NCBI RefSeq assembly: GCF_000003605.2
Contig: NW_003123870.1
Location: 1 to 33,676, forward strand
Length of the DNA stretch: 33,676 bases
Source of the DNA: Saccoglossus kowalevskii
Lineage: Eukaryota > Hemichordata > Enteropneusta > Harrimaniidae
Direction of reading: 5' to 3'
The notes beneath the pieces were generated by a model. That model ran no database searches and was not told the origin of the DNA. It saw only the letters and a list, made by a program, of their open reading frames with translations. Positions 1 to 12,200 of this stretch are shown here, one piece after another. How positions within the stretch are numbered: position 1 is the first letter of the stretch; every line of letters begins with the position of its first letter. A program made the translations under genes and the position numbers.

Positions 1-396
1 TAGCCTATCCCGTAGCATCTCTTGCAAAGTAGCCCCATAATCACAGTGCTCAGCGATATGTCTGAGATCTGCTACAAACTCGGCAACAGACTGACCCGGT
101 TTTCTAACTAGCGAATTGAACTTAAACCGTTGAACAATGGGCGAAGGCTTCGGGTGGTAATATGCTTGCATTAATTCACAAAGTTCTGTGTACGTCTTGT
201 CGGAAGGTTTGTCGGGCGACACCAAGCTACGCATTAAACTATACGTTTTTGCCCCACAGACACTCAGTAAAACAGCTCGACGCTTTGTCGTATCAGTAAT
301 TTCGTTTGCGATGAAGTATTGCGTCACGCGTTCCGTATACTGTGACCATTCTTCGTCTGCCACATTGAACTCTTCAATTTTCCCAAAAGATGCCAT
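1..396 (-). CDS. gag: Retrotransposon Gag polyprotein, N-terminal part (runs off the left edge)
   Basis: Gag forms the cytoplasmic particle that packages element RNA for reverse transcription. Read from 396 down to 1, this frame gives 132 codons with no stop and continues past the window. It begins MASFGKIEEFNV. Residues 79-121 carry the pattern expected of the Retrotrans_gag domain: YYHPKPSP, then QRFKFNSL, then GQSVAEFVADLRHIAEHCDYG, with the usual spacing of the phenylalanine, leucine and cysteine residues. A second in-frame ATG lies two codons upstream at 402, directly after an in-frame TGA. I prefer 396 because its context (A at -3, G at +4) is stronger. The start lies 65 bases inside the LTR, normal for gag. 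There is no sign of decay. The zinc-knuckle part of Gag, if present, is outside the window. Family assignment rests on motif recognition. Confidence 0.87.
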   Translation of the reverse strand, partial: MASFGKIEEFNVADEEWSQYTERVTQYFIANEITDTTKRRAVLLSVCGAKTYSLMRSLVSPDKPSDKTYTELCELMQAYYHPKPSPIVQRFKFNSLVRKPGQSVAEFVADLRHIAEHCDYGATLQEMLRDRL

Positions 397-461
397 TTTC
401 ATTCAATATTGATAAACGAACTGAATCTTGGAGTACTTGCCAGTTTTCCTCGTCGCCAATA
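397..461 (-). other. Retrotransposon 5' leader between LTR and gag
   Basis: This is the short untranslated leader of the element on the minus strand, between the inner edge of the LTR (462) and the gag start (396). It holds the primer-binding site at 448-458 and an in-frame TGA (403-405) just upstream of the optional ATG at 402. It is too short for a further gene. Confidence 0.8.
448..458 (-). promoter_or_regulatory. Primer-binding site for minus-strand DNA synthesis
   Basis: On the minus strand the sequence TGGCGACGAGG starts three bases (TAT) after the end of the LTR, where reverse transcription is primed by a tRNA. Its complement, CCTCGTCGCCA, matches the 3' end (acceptor stem plus CCA) of animal serine tRNA with anticodon GCT, as I recall that tRNA. 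The match is 11 bases and then stops. Serine-tRNA priming is known for Mag-type elements. The position and the TGG start are seen directly; the tRNA identity comes from memory. Confidence 0.75.
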
Positions 462-505
462 TGTAATGTATTCACACAAGTCCAACCAGTGAGGCAGAAA
501 CAGCT

Positions 506-511
506 TTTATT
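506..511 (-). terminator. Polyadenylation signal AATAAA in the left LTR
   Basis: The minus strand reads AATAAA within GAATGAATAAAAGC, about 150 bases into the LTR and downstream of the TATA-like element. This is the expected position for the R-region poly(A) signal of a short LTR. In a 5' LTR it would normally be bypassed. Confidence 0.6.
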
Positions 512-578
512 CATTCACACGATGTTTCATACAGGCCACCATTACAAGAATGTCGTCATACCAGAGAATAACTTACAT

Positions 579-584
579 CACGTG
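579..584. promoter_or_regulatory. CACGTG palindrome (E-box-like) in the left LTR
   Basis: A perfect CACGTG hexamer lies in the middle of the LTR and is repeated at the same place in the right copy. It is the canonical E-box bound by bHLH factors of the Myc/Max/USF type. A functional role is only possible; six bases can occur by chance. Confidence 0.25.
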
Positions 585-627
585 TTAGGGGTCATCTCCA
601 ATGACCTACAAGTAAGGGGCGTCTCAC

Positions 628-639
628 AAATATATATAA
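628..639 (-). promoter_or_regulatory. TATA-like promoter element in the left LTR
   Basis: The minus strand reads TTATATATATTT about 24 bases from the outer start of the LTR. It lies upstream of the poly(A) signal, as expected for an LTR RNA polymerase II promoter. Transcription from this copy would run leftward through the leader into gag. Confidence 0.5.
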
Positions 640-662
640 CATGAGTACAGGAATACATTACA

Positions 663-667
663 GTGAC
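663..667. repeat. Target-site duplication GTGAC, left flank
   Basis: GTGAC directly follows the outer edge of the left LTR and also directly precedes the right LTR (32827-32831). Five base pairs is a usual target-site duplication for Ty3/gypsy integrases. GTGAC is also part of every satellite unit, so identity alone is weak. The stronger support is that removing one copy restores the correct unit phase: TCATGTGAGTGAC followed by ACAATGG. Confidence 0.65.
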
Positions 668-735
668 ACAATGGTAAGTACTCTAGTGAGTGACACAACA
701 TGCACCTATATCAAGTGAGTGACACAACATGCACC

Positions 736-1324
736 TATATCAAGTGAGTGACACAACATGCACCTATCTCATGTGAGTGACACAACATGCACCTATCTCA
801 TGTGAGTGACACTACATGCACCTATCTCATGTGAGTGACACAACATGCACCTATCTCAAGTGAGTGACACAACATGCACCTATATCAAGTGAGTGACACA
901 GCATGCACCTATCTCATGTGAGTGACACAACATGCACCTATCTCATGTGAGTGACACAACATGCACCTATCTTATGTGAGTGACACAACATGCACCTATC
1001 TCAAGTGAGTGACACAACATGCACATATATCAAGTGAGTGACACAACATGCACCTATCTCATGTGAGTGACACAACATGCACCTATCTCATGTGAGTGAC
1101 ACAACATGCACCTATCTCATATGAGTGACACAACATGCACCTATCTCAAGTGAGTGACACAACATGCACCTATATCAAGTGAGTAACACAACATGCACCT
1201 ATCTCATGTGAGTGACACAAGATGCACCTATCTCATGTGAGTGACACAACATGCACATATCTCATGTGAGTGACACAACATGCACCTATCTCAAGTGAGT
1301 GACACAACATGCACCTATATCAAG
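736..1324. repeat. 145-bp higher-order repeat (five units)
   Basis: The TATATCAAG marker that starts each pentamer occurs at 736, 881, 1026, 1171 and 1316, exactly 145 bp (5 x 29) apart. The next one, at 1490, is 174 bp away (6 x 29), so the regular pattern breaks there. The four intervals share the order ATC-AAG, three CTC-ATG types, CTC-AAG. Confidence 0.9.
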
Positions 1325-1800
1325 TGAGTGACACAACATGCACCTATCTCATGTGAGTGATACAACATGCACCTATCTCATGTGAGTGACACAACATGCA
1401 CCTATCTCAAGTGAGTGACACAATATGCACCTATCTCATGTGAGTGACACAACATGCACCTATCTCAAGTGAGTGACACAACATGCACCTATATCAAGTG
1501 AGTGACACAACATGCACCTATCTCATGTGAGTGACACAACATGCACCTATCTCATGTGAGTGACACAACATGCACCTATCTCATGTGAGTGACACAACAT
1601 GCACCTATCTCAAGAGAGTGACACAACATGCACCTATATCAAGTGAGTAACACAACATGCACCTATCTCATGTGAGTGACACAACATGCACCTATCTCAT
1701 GTGAGTGACACAACATGCACCTATCTCAAGTGAGTGACACAACATGCACCTATATCAAGAGAGTAACACAACATGCACCTATCTCATGTGAGTGACACAA
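1219..1800. repeat. Duplicated array block, copy 1 (offset 6,718 bp)
   Basis: Rare variants line up with 7937-8518 at one constant offset of 6,718 bp: AAGATG (1219/7937), AATATG (1422/8140), CAAGAGAGTG (1611/8329) and CAAGAGAGTAAC (1756/8474). A few single-base differences exist, for example TGATACAAC in this copy only. Past 1.8 kb the similarity continues with more differences. Confidence 0.85.
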
Positions 1801-3270
1801 CATGCACCTATCTCATGTGAGTGACACAACATGCTGCTATTTCAAGTGAGTGACACAACATGCACCTATATCAAGTGAGTAACACAACATGCACCTATCT
1901 CATGTGAGTGACACAACATGCACCTATCTCATGTGAGTGACACAACATGCACCTATCTCATGTGAGTGACACAACATGCACCTATATCAAGTGAGTGACA
2001 CAACATGCATCTATCTCATTTGAGTGACACAACATGCACCTATATCAAGTGGGTGACACAACATGCACCTATATCATGTGAGTGACACAACATGCACCTA
2101 TCTCATGTGAGTGACACAACATGCACCTATCTCAAGTGAGTGACACAACATGCACCTATATCAAGTGAGTAACACAACATGCACCTATCTCATGTGAGTG
2201 ACACAACATGCACCTATCTCATGTGAGTGACACAACATGCACCTATCTCATGTGAGTGACACAACATGCACCTATATCAAGAGAGTAACACAACATGCAC
2301 CTATCTCATGTGAGTGACACAACATGCACCTATCTCATGTGAGTGACACAACATGCACCTATTTCAAGTGAGTGACACAACATGCACCTATATCAAGTGA
2401 GTGACACAACATGCATCTATCTCCAGTGAGTGACACAACATGCACCTATCTCATGTGAGTGACACAACATGCACCTATCTCATGTGAGTGACACAACATG
2501 CACCTATCTCATGTGAGTGACACAACATGCACCTATCTCAAGTGAGTGACACAACATGCACCTATCTCAAGTGAGTGACACAACATGCACCTATATCAAT
2601 TGAGTGACACAACATGCACCTATCTCATGTGAGTGACACAACATGCACCTATCTCATGTGAGTGACACAACATGCACATATCTCATGTGAGTGACACAAC
2701 ATGCACCTATCTCAAGTGAGTGACACAACATGCACCTATATCAAGTGAGTAACACAACATGCACCTATCTCATGTGAGTGACACAACATGCACCTATCTC
2801 ATGTGAGTGACACAACATGCACCTATCTCAAGTGAGTGACACAACATGCACCTATATCAAGAGAGTAACACAACATGCACCTATCTCATGTGAGTGACAC
2901 AACATGCACCTATCTCATGTGAGTGACACAACATGCACCTATTTCAAGTGAGTGACACAACATGCACCTATATCAAGTGAGTAACACAACATGCACCTAT
3001 CTCATGTGAGTGACACAACATGCACCTATCTCATGTGAGTGACACAACATGCACCTATCTCATGTGAGTGACACAACATGCACCTATATCAAGTGAGTGA
3101 CACATCATGCATCTATCTCATGTGAGTGACACAACATGCACCTATATCAAGTGGGTGACACAACATGCACCTATATCAAGTGAGTAATACAACATGCACC
3201 TATCTCATGTGAGTGACACAACATGCACCTGTCTCATGTGAGTGACACAACATGCACCTATCTCATGTGA

Positions 3271-6200
3271 GTGACACAATGGTAAGTACTCTAGTGAGTG
3301 ACACAACATGCACCTATATCAAGTGAGTGACACAACATGCATCTATCTCAAGTGAGTGACACAACATGCACCTATCTCATGTGAGTGACACAACATGCAC
3401 CTATCTCATGTGAGTGACACAACATGCACCTATCTCATGTGAGTGACACAACATGCACCTATCTCATGTGAGTGACACAATGGTAAGTACTCAAGTGAGT
3501 GACACAACATGCACCTATCTCAAGTGAGTGACACAACATGCACCTATCTCAAGTGAGTGACACAACATGCACCTATCTCATGTGAGTGACACAATGGTAA
3601 GTACTCTAGTGAGTGACACAACATGCACCTATATCAAGTGAGTGACACAACATGCACCTATCTCATGTGAGTGACACAACATGCACCTATCTCATGTGAG
3701 TGACACAACATGCACCTATCTCATGTGAGTGGCACAATGGTAAGTACTCAAGTGAGTGACACAACATGCACCTATCTCAAGTGAGTGACACAACATGCAC
3801 CTATCTCATGTGAGTGACACAATGGTAAGTACTCAAGTGAGTAACACAACATGCACCTATATCAAGTGAGTGACACAACATGCACCTATCTCATGTGAGT
3901 GACACAACATGCACCTATCTCATGTGAGTGACACAACATGCACCTATCTCATGTGAGTGACACAATGGTAAGTACTCAAGTGAGTGACACAACATGCACC
4001 TATCTCAAGTGAGTAACACAACATGCACCTATATCAAATGAGTAACACAACATGCACCTATCTCAAGTGAGTAACACAACATGCACCTATATCAAGTGAG
4101 TAACACAACATGCACCTATATCAAGTGAGTAACACAACATGCACCTATATCAAGTGAGTAACACAACATGCACCTATCTCAAGTGAGTAACACAACATGC
4201 ACCTATCTCATGTGAGTGACACAATGGTAAGTACTCAAGTGAGTGACACAACATGCACCTATCTCAAGTGAGTAACACAACATGCACCTATATCAAGTGA
4301 GTAACACAACATGCACCTATCTCAAGTGAGTGACACAACATGCACCTATATCAAGTGAGTGACACAACATGCATCTATATCAAGTGTGTGACACAACATG
4401 CATCTATCTCAAGTGAGTGACACAACATGCACCTATCTCATGTGAGTGACACAACATGCACCTATCTCATGTGAGTGACACAACATGCACCTATCTCATG
4501 TGAGTGACACAACATGCACCTATCTCAAGTGAGTGACACAACATGCACCTATATCAAGTGTGTGACACAACATGCATCTATCTCAAGTGAGTGACACAAC
4601 ATGCACCTATCTCATGTGAGTGACACAACATGCACCTATCTCATGTGAGTGACACAACATGCACCTATCTCATGTGAGTGACACAACATGCACCTACCTC
4701 AAGTGAGTGACACAACATGCACCTATATCAAGTGAGTGACACAACATTTACCTATCTCATGTGAGTGACACAACATGCACCTATCTCATGTGAGTGACAC
4801 AACATGCACCTATCTCAAGTGAGTGACACAACATGCACCTATCTCATGTGAGTGACACAACATGCACCTATCTCAAGTGAGTGACACAACATGCACCTAT
4901 ATCAAGTGAGTGACACAACATGCACCGATCTCATGTGAGTGACACAACATGCACCTATCTCATGTGAATGACACGACATGCACCTATCTCATGTGAGTGA
5001 CACAACATGCACCTATCTCAAGTGAGTGACACAACATGCACCTATATCAAGTGAGTAACACAACATGCACCTATCTCATGTGAGTGACACAACATGCACC
5101 TATCTCATGTGAGTGACACAACATGCACCTATCTCAAGTGAGTGACACAACATGCACCTATATCAAGTGAGTAACACAACATGCACCTATCTCATGTGAG
5201 TGACACAACATGCACCTATCTCATGTGAATGACACAACATGCACCTATATCAAGTGGGTGACACAACATGCACCTATATCAAGTGAGTAACACAACATGC
5301 ACCTATCTCATGTGAGTGACACAACATGCACCTATCTTATGTGAGTGACACAACATGCACCTATCTCATGTGAGTGACACAACATGCATCTATATCAAGT
5401 GAGTGACACATCATGCATCTATCTCATGTGAGTGACACAACATGCACCTATATCAAGTGGGTGACACAACATGCACCTATATCAAGTGAGTAATACAACA
5501 TGCACCTATCTCATGTGAGTGACACAACATGCACCTATCTCATGTGAGTGACACAACATGCACCTATCTCATGTGAGTGACACAATGGTAAGTACTCTAG
5601 TGAGTGACACAACATGCACCTATATCAAGTGAGTGACACAACATGCATCTATCTCAAGTGAGTGACACAACATGCACCTATCTCATGTGAGTGACACAAC
5701 ATGCACCTATCTCATGTGAGTGACACAACATGCACCTATCTCAAGTGAGTGACACAACATGCACCTATCTCATGTGAGTGACACAATGGTAAGTACTCTA
5801 GTGAGTGACACAACATGCACCTATATCAAGTGAGTGACACAACATGCACCTATCTCATGTGAGTGACACAACATGCACCTATCTCATGTGAGTGACACAA
5901 CATGCACCTACCTCATGTGAGTGGCACAATGGTAAGTACTCAAGTGAGTGACACAACATGCACCTATCTCAAGTGAGTGACACAACATGCACCTATCTCA
6001 TGTGAGTGACACAATGGTAAGTACTCAAGTGAGTAACACAACATGCACCTATATCAAGTCAGTGACACAACATGCACCTATCTCATGTGAGTGACACAAC
6101 ATGCACCTATATCAAAGTGGGTGACACAACATGCACTATATCAAGTGAGTAATACAACATGCACCTATCTCATGTGAGTGACACAACATGCACCTATCTC

Positions 6201-9200
6201 ATGTGAGTGACACAATGGTAAGTACTCAAGTGAGTAACACAACATGCACCTATATCAAGTGAGTGACACAACATGCACCTATCTCATGTGAGTGACACAA
6301 CATGCACCTATCTCATGTGAGTGACACAACATGCACCTATCTCATGTGAGTGACACAATGGTAAGTACTCAAGTGAGTGACACAACATGCACCTATCTCA
6401 AGTGAGTAACACAACATGCACCTATATCAAGTGAGTAACACAACATGCACCTATCTCAAGTGAGTAACACAACATGCACCTATATCAAGTGAGTAATACA
6501 ACATGCACCTATCTCATGTGAGTGACACAACATGCACCTATCTCATGTGAGTGACACAATTGTAAGTACTCAAGTGAGTAACACAACATGCACCTATATC
6601 AAGTGAGTGACACAACATGCACCTATCTCATGTGAGTGACACAACATGCACCTATCTCATGTGAGTGACACAACATGCACCTATCTCATGTGAGTGACAC
6701 AATGGTAAGTACTCAAGTGAGTGACACAACATGCACCTATCTCAAGTGAGTAACACAACATGCACCTATATCAAGTGAGTAACACAACATGCACCTATCT
6801 CAAGTGAGTAACACAACATGCACCTATATCAAGTGAGTAACACAACATGCACCTATATCAAGCGAGTAACACAACATGCACCTATATCAAGTGAGTAATA
6901 CAACATGCACCTATCTCATGTGAGTGACACAACATGCACCTATCTCATGTGAGTGACACAATGGTAAGTACTCAAGTGAGTAACACAACATGCACCTATC
7001 TCCAGTGAGTGACACAACATGCACCTATCTCAAGTGAGTGACACAACATGCACCTATCTCATGTGAGTGACACAATGGTAAGTACTCTAGTGAGTGACAC
7101 AACATATCACCTATATCAAGTGAGTGACACAACATGCACCTATCTCATGTGAGTGACACAACATGCACCTATCTCATGTGAGTGACACAACATGCACCTA
7201 TCTCATGTGAGTGGCACAATGGTAAGTACTCAAGTGAGTGACACAACATGCACCTATCTCAAGTGAGTGACACAACATGCACCTATCTCATGTGAGTGAC
7301 ACAATGGTAAGTACTCAAGTGAGTAACACAACATGCACCTATATCAAGTCAGTGACACAACATGCACCTATCTCATGTGAGTGACACAACATGCACCTAT
7401 CTCATGTGAGTGACACAACATGCACCTATCTCATGTGAGTGACACAATGGTAAGTACTCAAGTGAGTGACACAACATGCACCTATCTCAAGTGAGTAACA
7501 CAACATGCACCTATATCAAGTGAGTAACACAACATGCACCTATCTCAAGTGAGTAACACAACATGCACCTATATCAAGTGAGTAACACAACATGCACCTA
7601 TATCAAGTGAGTAACACAACATGCACCTATATCAAGTGAGTAACACAACATGTACCTATCTCAAGTGAGTGACACAACATGCACCTATCTCATGTGAGTG
7701 ACACAACATGCACCTATCCCAAGTGAGTGACACAACATGCACCTATATCAAGAGAGTAACACAACATGCACCTATCTCATGTGAGTGACACAACATGCAC
7801 CTATCTCATGTGAGTGACACAACATGCACCTATTTCAAGTGAGTGACACAACATGCACCTATATCAAGTGAGTGACACAACATGTATCTATCTCCAGTGA
7901 GTGACACAACATGCACCTATCTCATGTGAGTGACACAAGATGCACCTATCTCATGTGAGTGACACAACATGCACATATCTCATGTGAGTGACACAACATG
8001 CACCTATCTCAAGTGAGTGACACAACATGCACCTATATCAAGTGAGTGACACAACATGCACCTATCTCATGTGAGTGACACAACATGCACCTATCTCATG
8101 TGAGTGACACAACATGCACCTATCTCAAGTGAGTGACACAATATGCACCTATCTCATGTGAGTGACACAACATGCACCTATCTCAAGTGAGTGACACAAC
8201 ATGCACCTATATCAAGTGAGTGACACAACATGCACCTATCTCATGTGAGTGACACAACATGCACCTATCTCATGTGAGTGACACAACATGCACCTATCTC
8301 ATGTGAGTGACACAACATGCACCTATCTCAAGAGAGTGACACAACATGCACCTATATCAAGTGAGTAACACAACATGCACCTATCTCATGTGAGTGACAC
8401 AACATGCACCTATCTCATGTGAGTGACACAACATGCACCTATCTCAAGTGAGTGACACAACATGCACCTATATCAAGAGAGTAACACAACATGCACCTAT
8501 CTCATGTGAGTGACACAACATGCACCTATCTCATGTGAGTGACACAACATGCACCTATCTCAAGTGAGTGACACAACATGCACCTATATCAAGTGAGTAA
8601 CACAACATGCACCTATCTCATGTGAGTGACACAACATGCACCTATCTCATGTGAGTGACACAACATGCACCTATCTCATGTGAGTGACACAACATGCACC
8701 TATATCAAGTGAGTGACACATCATGCATCTATCTCATGTGAGTGACACAACATGCACCTATATCAAGTGGGTGACACAACATGCACCTATATCAAGTGAG
8801 TAATACTACATGCACCTATCTCATGTGAGTGACACAACATGCAACTATCTCATGTGAGTGACACAACATGCACCTATCTCATGTGAGTGACACAATGGTA
8901 AGTACTCTAGTGAGTGACACAACATGCACCTATATCAAGTGAGTGACACAACATGCATCTATCTCAAGTGAGTGACACAACATGCACCTATCTCATGTGA
9001 GTGACACAACATGCACCTATCTCATGTGAGTGACACAACATGCACCTATCTCATGTGAGTGACACAACATGCACCTATCTCATGTGAGTGACACAATGGT
9101 AAGTACTCAAGTGAGTGACACAACATGCACCTATCTCAAGTGAGTGACACAACATGCACCTATCTCAAGTGAGTGACACAACATGCACCTATCTCATGTG

Positions 9201-12200
9201 AGTGACACAATGGTAAGTACTCTAGTGAGTGACACAACATGCATCTATATCAAGTGAGTGACACAACATGCACCTATCTCATGTGAGTGACACAACATGC
9301 ACCTATCTCATGTGAGTGACACAACATGCACCTATCTCATGTGAGTGGCACAATGGTAAGTACTCAAGTGAGTGACACAACATGCACCTATCTCAAGTGA
9401 GTGACACAACATGCACCTATCTCATGTGAGTGACACAATGGTAAGTACTCAAGTGAGTAACACAACATGCACCTATATCAAGTGAGTGACACAACATGCA
9501 CCTATCTCATGTGAGTGACACAACATGTACCTATCTCATGTGAGTGACACAACATGCACCTATCTCATGTGAGTGACACAATGGTAAGTACTCAAGTGAG
9601 TGACACAACATGCACCTATCTCAAGTGAGTAACACAACATGCACCTATATCAAGTGAGTAACACAACATGCACCTATCTCAAGTGAGTGACACAACATGC
9701 ACCTATATCAAGTGAGTGACACAACATGCATCTATATCAAGTGTGTGACACAACATGCACCTATCTCAAGTGAGTGACACAACATGCACCTATCTCATGT
9801 GAGTGACACAACATGCACCTATCTCAAGTGAGTGACACAACATACACCTATATCAAGTGAGTAACACAACATGCACCTATCTCATGTGAGTGACACAACA
9901 TGCACCTATCTCATGTGAGTGACACAACATGCACCTATCTCAAGTGAGTGACACAACATGCACCTATATCAAGTGAGTAACACAACATGCACCTATCTCA
10001 TGTGAGTGACACAACATGCACCTATCTCATGTGAGTGACACAACATGCACCTATCTCATGTGAGTGACACAACATGCACCTATATCAAGTGAGTGACACA
10101 TCATGCATCTATCTCATGTGAGTGACACAACATGCACCTATATCAAGTGGGTGACACAACATGCACCTATATCAAGTGAGTAATACAACATGCACCTATC
10201 TCATGTGAGTGACACAACATGCACCTATCTCATGTGAGTGACACAATGGTAAGTACTCTAGTGAGTGACACAACATGCACCTATATCAAGTGAGTGACAC
10301 AACATGCATCTATCTCAAATGAGTGACACAACATGCACCTATCTCATGTGAGTGACACAACATGCACCTATCTCATGTGAGTGACACAACATGCACCTAT
10401 CTCATGTGAGTGACACAACATGCACCTATCTCATGTGAGTGACACAATGGTAAGTACTCAAGTGAGTGACACAACATGCACCTATCTCAAGTGAGTGACA
10501 CAACATGCACCTATCTCAAGTGAGTGACACAACATGCACCTATCTCATGTGAGTGACACAATGGTAAGTACTCTAGTGAGTGACACAACATGCACCTATA
10601 TCAAGTGAGTGACACAACATGCACCTATCTCATGTGAGTGACACAACATGCACCTATCTCATGTGAGTGACACAACATGCACCTATCTCATGTGAGTGGC
10701 ACAATGGTAAGTACTCAAGTGAGTGACACAACATGCACCTATCTCAAGTGGGTGACACAACATGCACCTATCTCATGTGAGTGACACAATGGTAAGTACT
10801 CAAGTGAGTAACACAACATGCACCTATATCAAGTGAGTGACACAACATGCACCTATCTCATGTGAGTGGCACAACATGCACCTATCTCATGTGAGTGACA
10901 CAACATGCACCTATCTCATGTGAGTGACACAATGGTAAGTACTCAAGTGAGTGACACAACATGCACCTATCTCAAGTGAGTAACACAACATGCACCTATA
11001 TCAAGTGAGTAACACAACATGCACCTATCTCAATTGAGTAACACAACATGCACCTATATCAAGTGAGTAATACAACATGCACCTATATCAAGTGAGTAAC
11101 ACAACATGCACCTATATCAAGTGAGTAACACAACATGCACCTATCTCAAGTGAGTGACACAACATGCACCTATCTCATGTGAGTGACACAACATGCACCT
11201 GTCTCAAGTGAGTGACACAACATGCACCTATATCAAGTGAGTAACACAACATGCACCTATCTCATGTGAGTAACACAACATGCACCTATCTCATGTGAGT
11301 GACACAACATGCACCTATCTCATGTGAGTGACACAACATGCACCTATCTCAAGTGAGTGACACAATATGCACCTATATCAAGTGAGTGACACAACATGCA
11401 CCTATCTCATGTGAGTGACACAACATGCACCTATCTCATGTGAGTGACACAACATGCACCTATCTCATGTGAGTGACACAACATGCACCTATCTCAAGTG
11501 AGTGACACAACATGCACCTATATCAAGTGAGTGACACAACATGCACCTATCTCATGTGAGTGACACAACATGCACCTATCTCATGTGAGTGACACAACAT
11601 GCACCTATCTCAAGTGAGTGACACAACATGTACCTATATCAAGTGAGTGACACAACATGCACCGATCTCATGTGAGTGACACAACATGCACCTATCTCAT
11701 GTGAGTGACACAACATGCACCTATCTCATGTAAGTGACACAACATGCACCTATCTCATGTGAGTGACACAATGGTAAGTACTCAAGTGAGTGACACAACA
11801 TGCACCTATATCAAGTGAGTGACACAACATGCATCTATCTCAAGTGAGTGACACAACATGCACCTATCTCATGTGAGTGACACAACATGCACCTATCTCA
11901 TGTGAGTGACACAACATGCACCTATCTCATGTGAGTGACACAACATGCACCTATCTCATGTGAGTGACACAACATGCACCTATCTCAAGTGAGTGACACA
12001 ACATGCACCTATATCAAGTGAGTGACACAACATGCACCTATATCAAGTGAGTAACACAACATGCACCTATCTCATGTGAGTGACACAACATGCACCTATA
12101 TCAAGTGTGTGACACAACATGCATCTATCTCAAGTGAGTGACACAACATGCACCTATCTCATGTGAGTGACACAACATGCACCTATCTCATGTGAGTGAC

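Larger units (their letters stand above)
1..662 (-). mobile_element. 5' end of a Ty3/gypsy-type LTR retrotransposon (partial)
   Basis: Read on the minus strand, this segment has the standard order for the 5' end of an LTR retrotransposon: a 201-bp LTR (662 to 462), a 3-bp spacer, a primer-binding site (458 to 448), a short leader and an open gag frame running off the left edge. The LTR begins TG and ends CA. The outer side of the LTR meets the satellite at 662/663. The gag style and the serine-tRNA-type primer site suggest the Mag-like branch of animal Ty3/gypsy elements; this is from family knowledge and was not checked by search. The protease, reverse transcriptase and most of integrase would lie left of the window. 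The same family supplies the 3' end at 32832-33676. Confidence 0.93.
462..662 (-). repeat. Long terminal repeat, left copy (5' LTR)
   Basis: This 201-bp repeat begins TGTAATGTATTC and ends GAATACATTACA, a perfect 12-bp terminal inverted repeat with the expected TG...CA ends. It is identical to the copy at 32832-33032 over all 201 positions. Read on the minus strand it has a TATA-like stretch near its start (639-628), a CACGTG palindrome (579-584) and an AATAAA signal (511-506) near its end, in the usual U3-R-U5 order. The primer site just inside it marks it as the 5' LTR of the element lying to the left. Confidence 0.96.
663..3270. repeat. Array domain A: almost only 29-bp units, pentamer organisation
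   Basis: After a single 27-bp unit next to the LTR, about 2.6 kb contain only 29-bp units. The common order is one ATC-AAG unit, three CTC-ATG units and one CTC-AAG unit, then repeat. Unit-order deviations (four- and six-unit steps) increase to the right. Private changes include ACTACATG near 811, ACAGCATG at 898 and CTTATG near 970. Units with AAGAGAGTAAC or GTAAC appear from about 1.18 kb onward. Confidence 0.85.

Noticed and set aside
188-412. Plus-strand open frame of 74 codons
   Set aside because: It lies antisense to the gag frame, which has recognisable Gag motifs and stays open to the window edge.
390-644. Plus-strand open frame of 84 codons, and its counterpart at 32751-33014
   Set aside because: Most of each frame is the LTR read on the opposite strand. 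They exist twice because the LTR exists twice, and nothing protein-like is seen. The second starts in satellite units.
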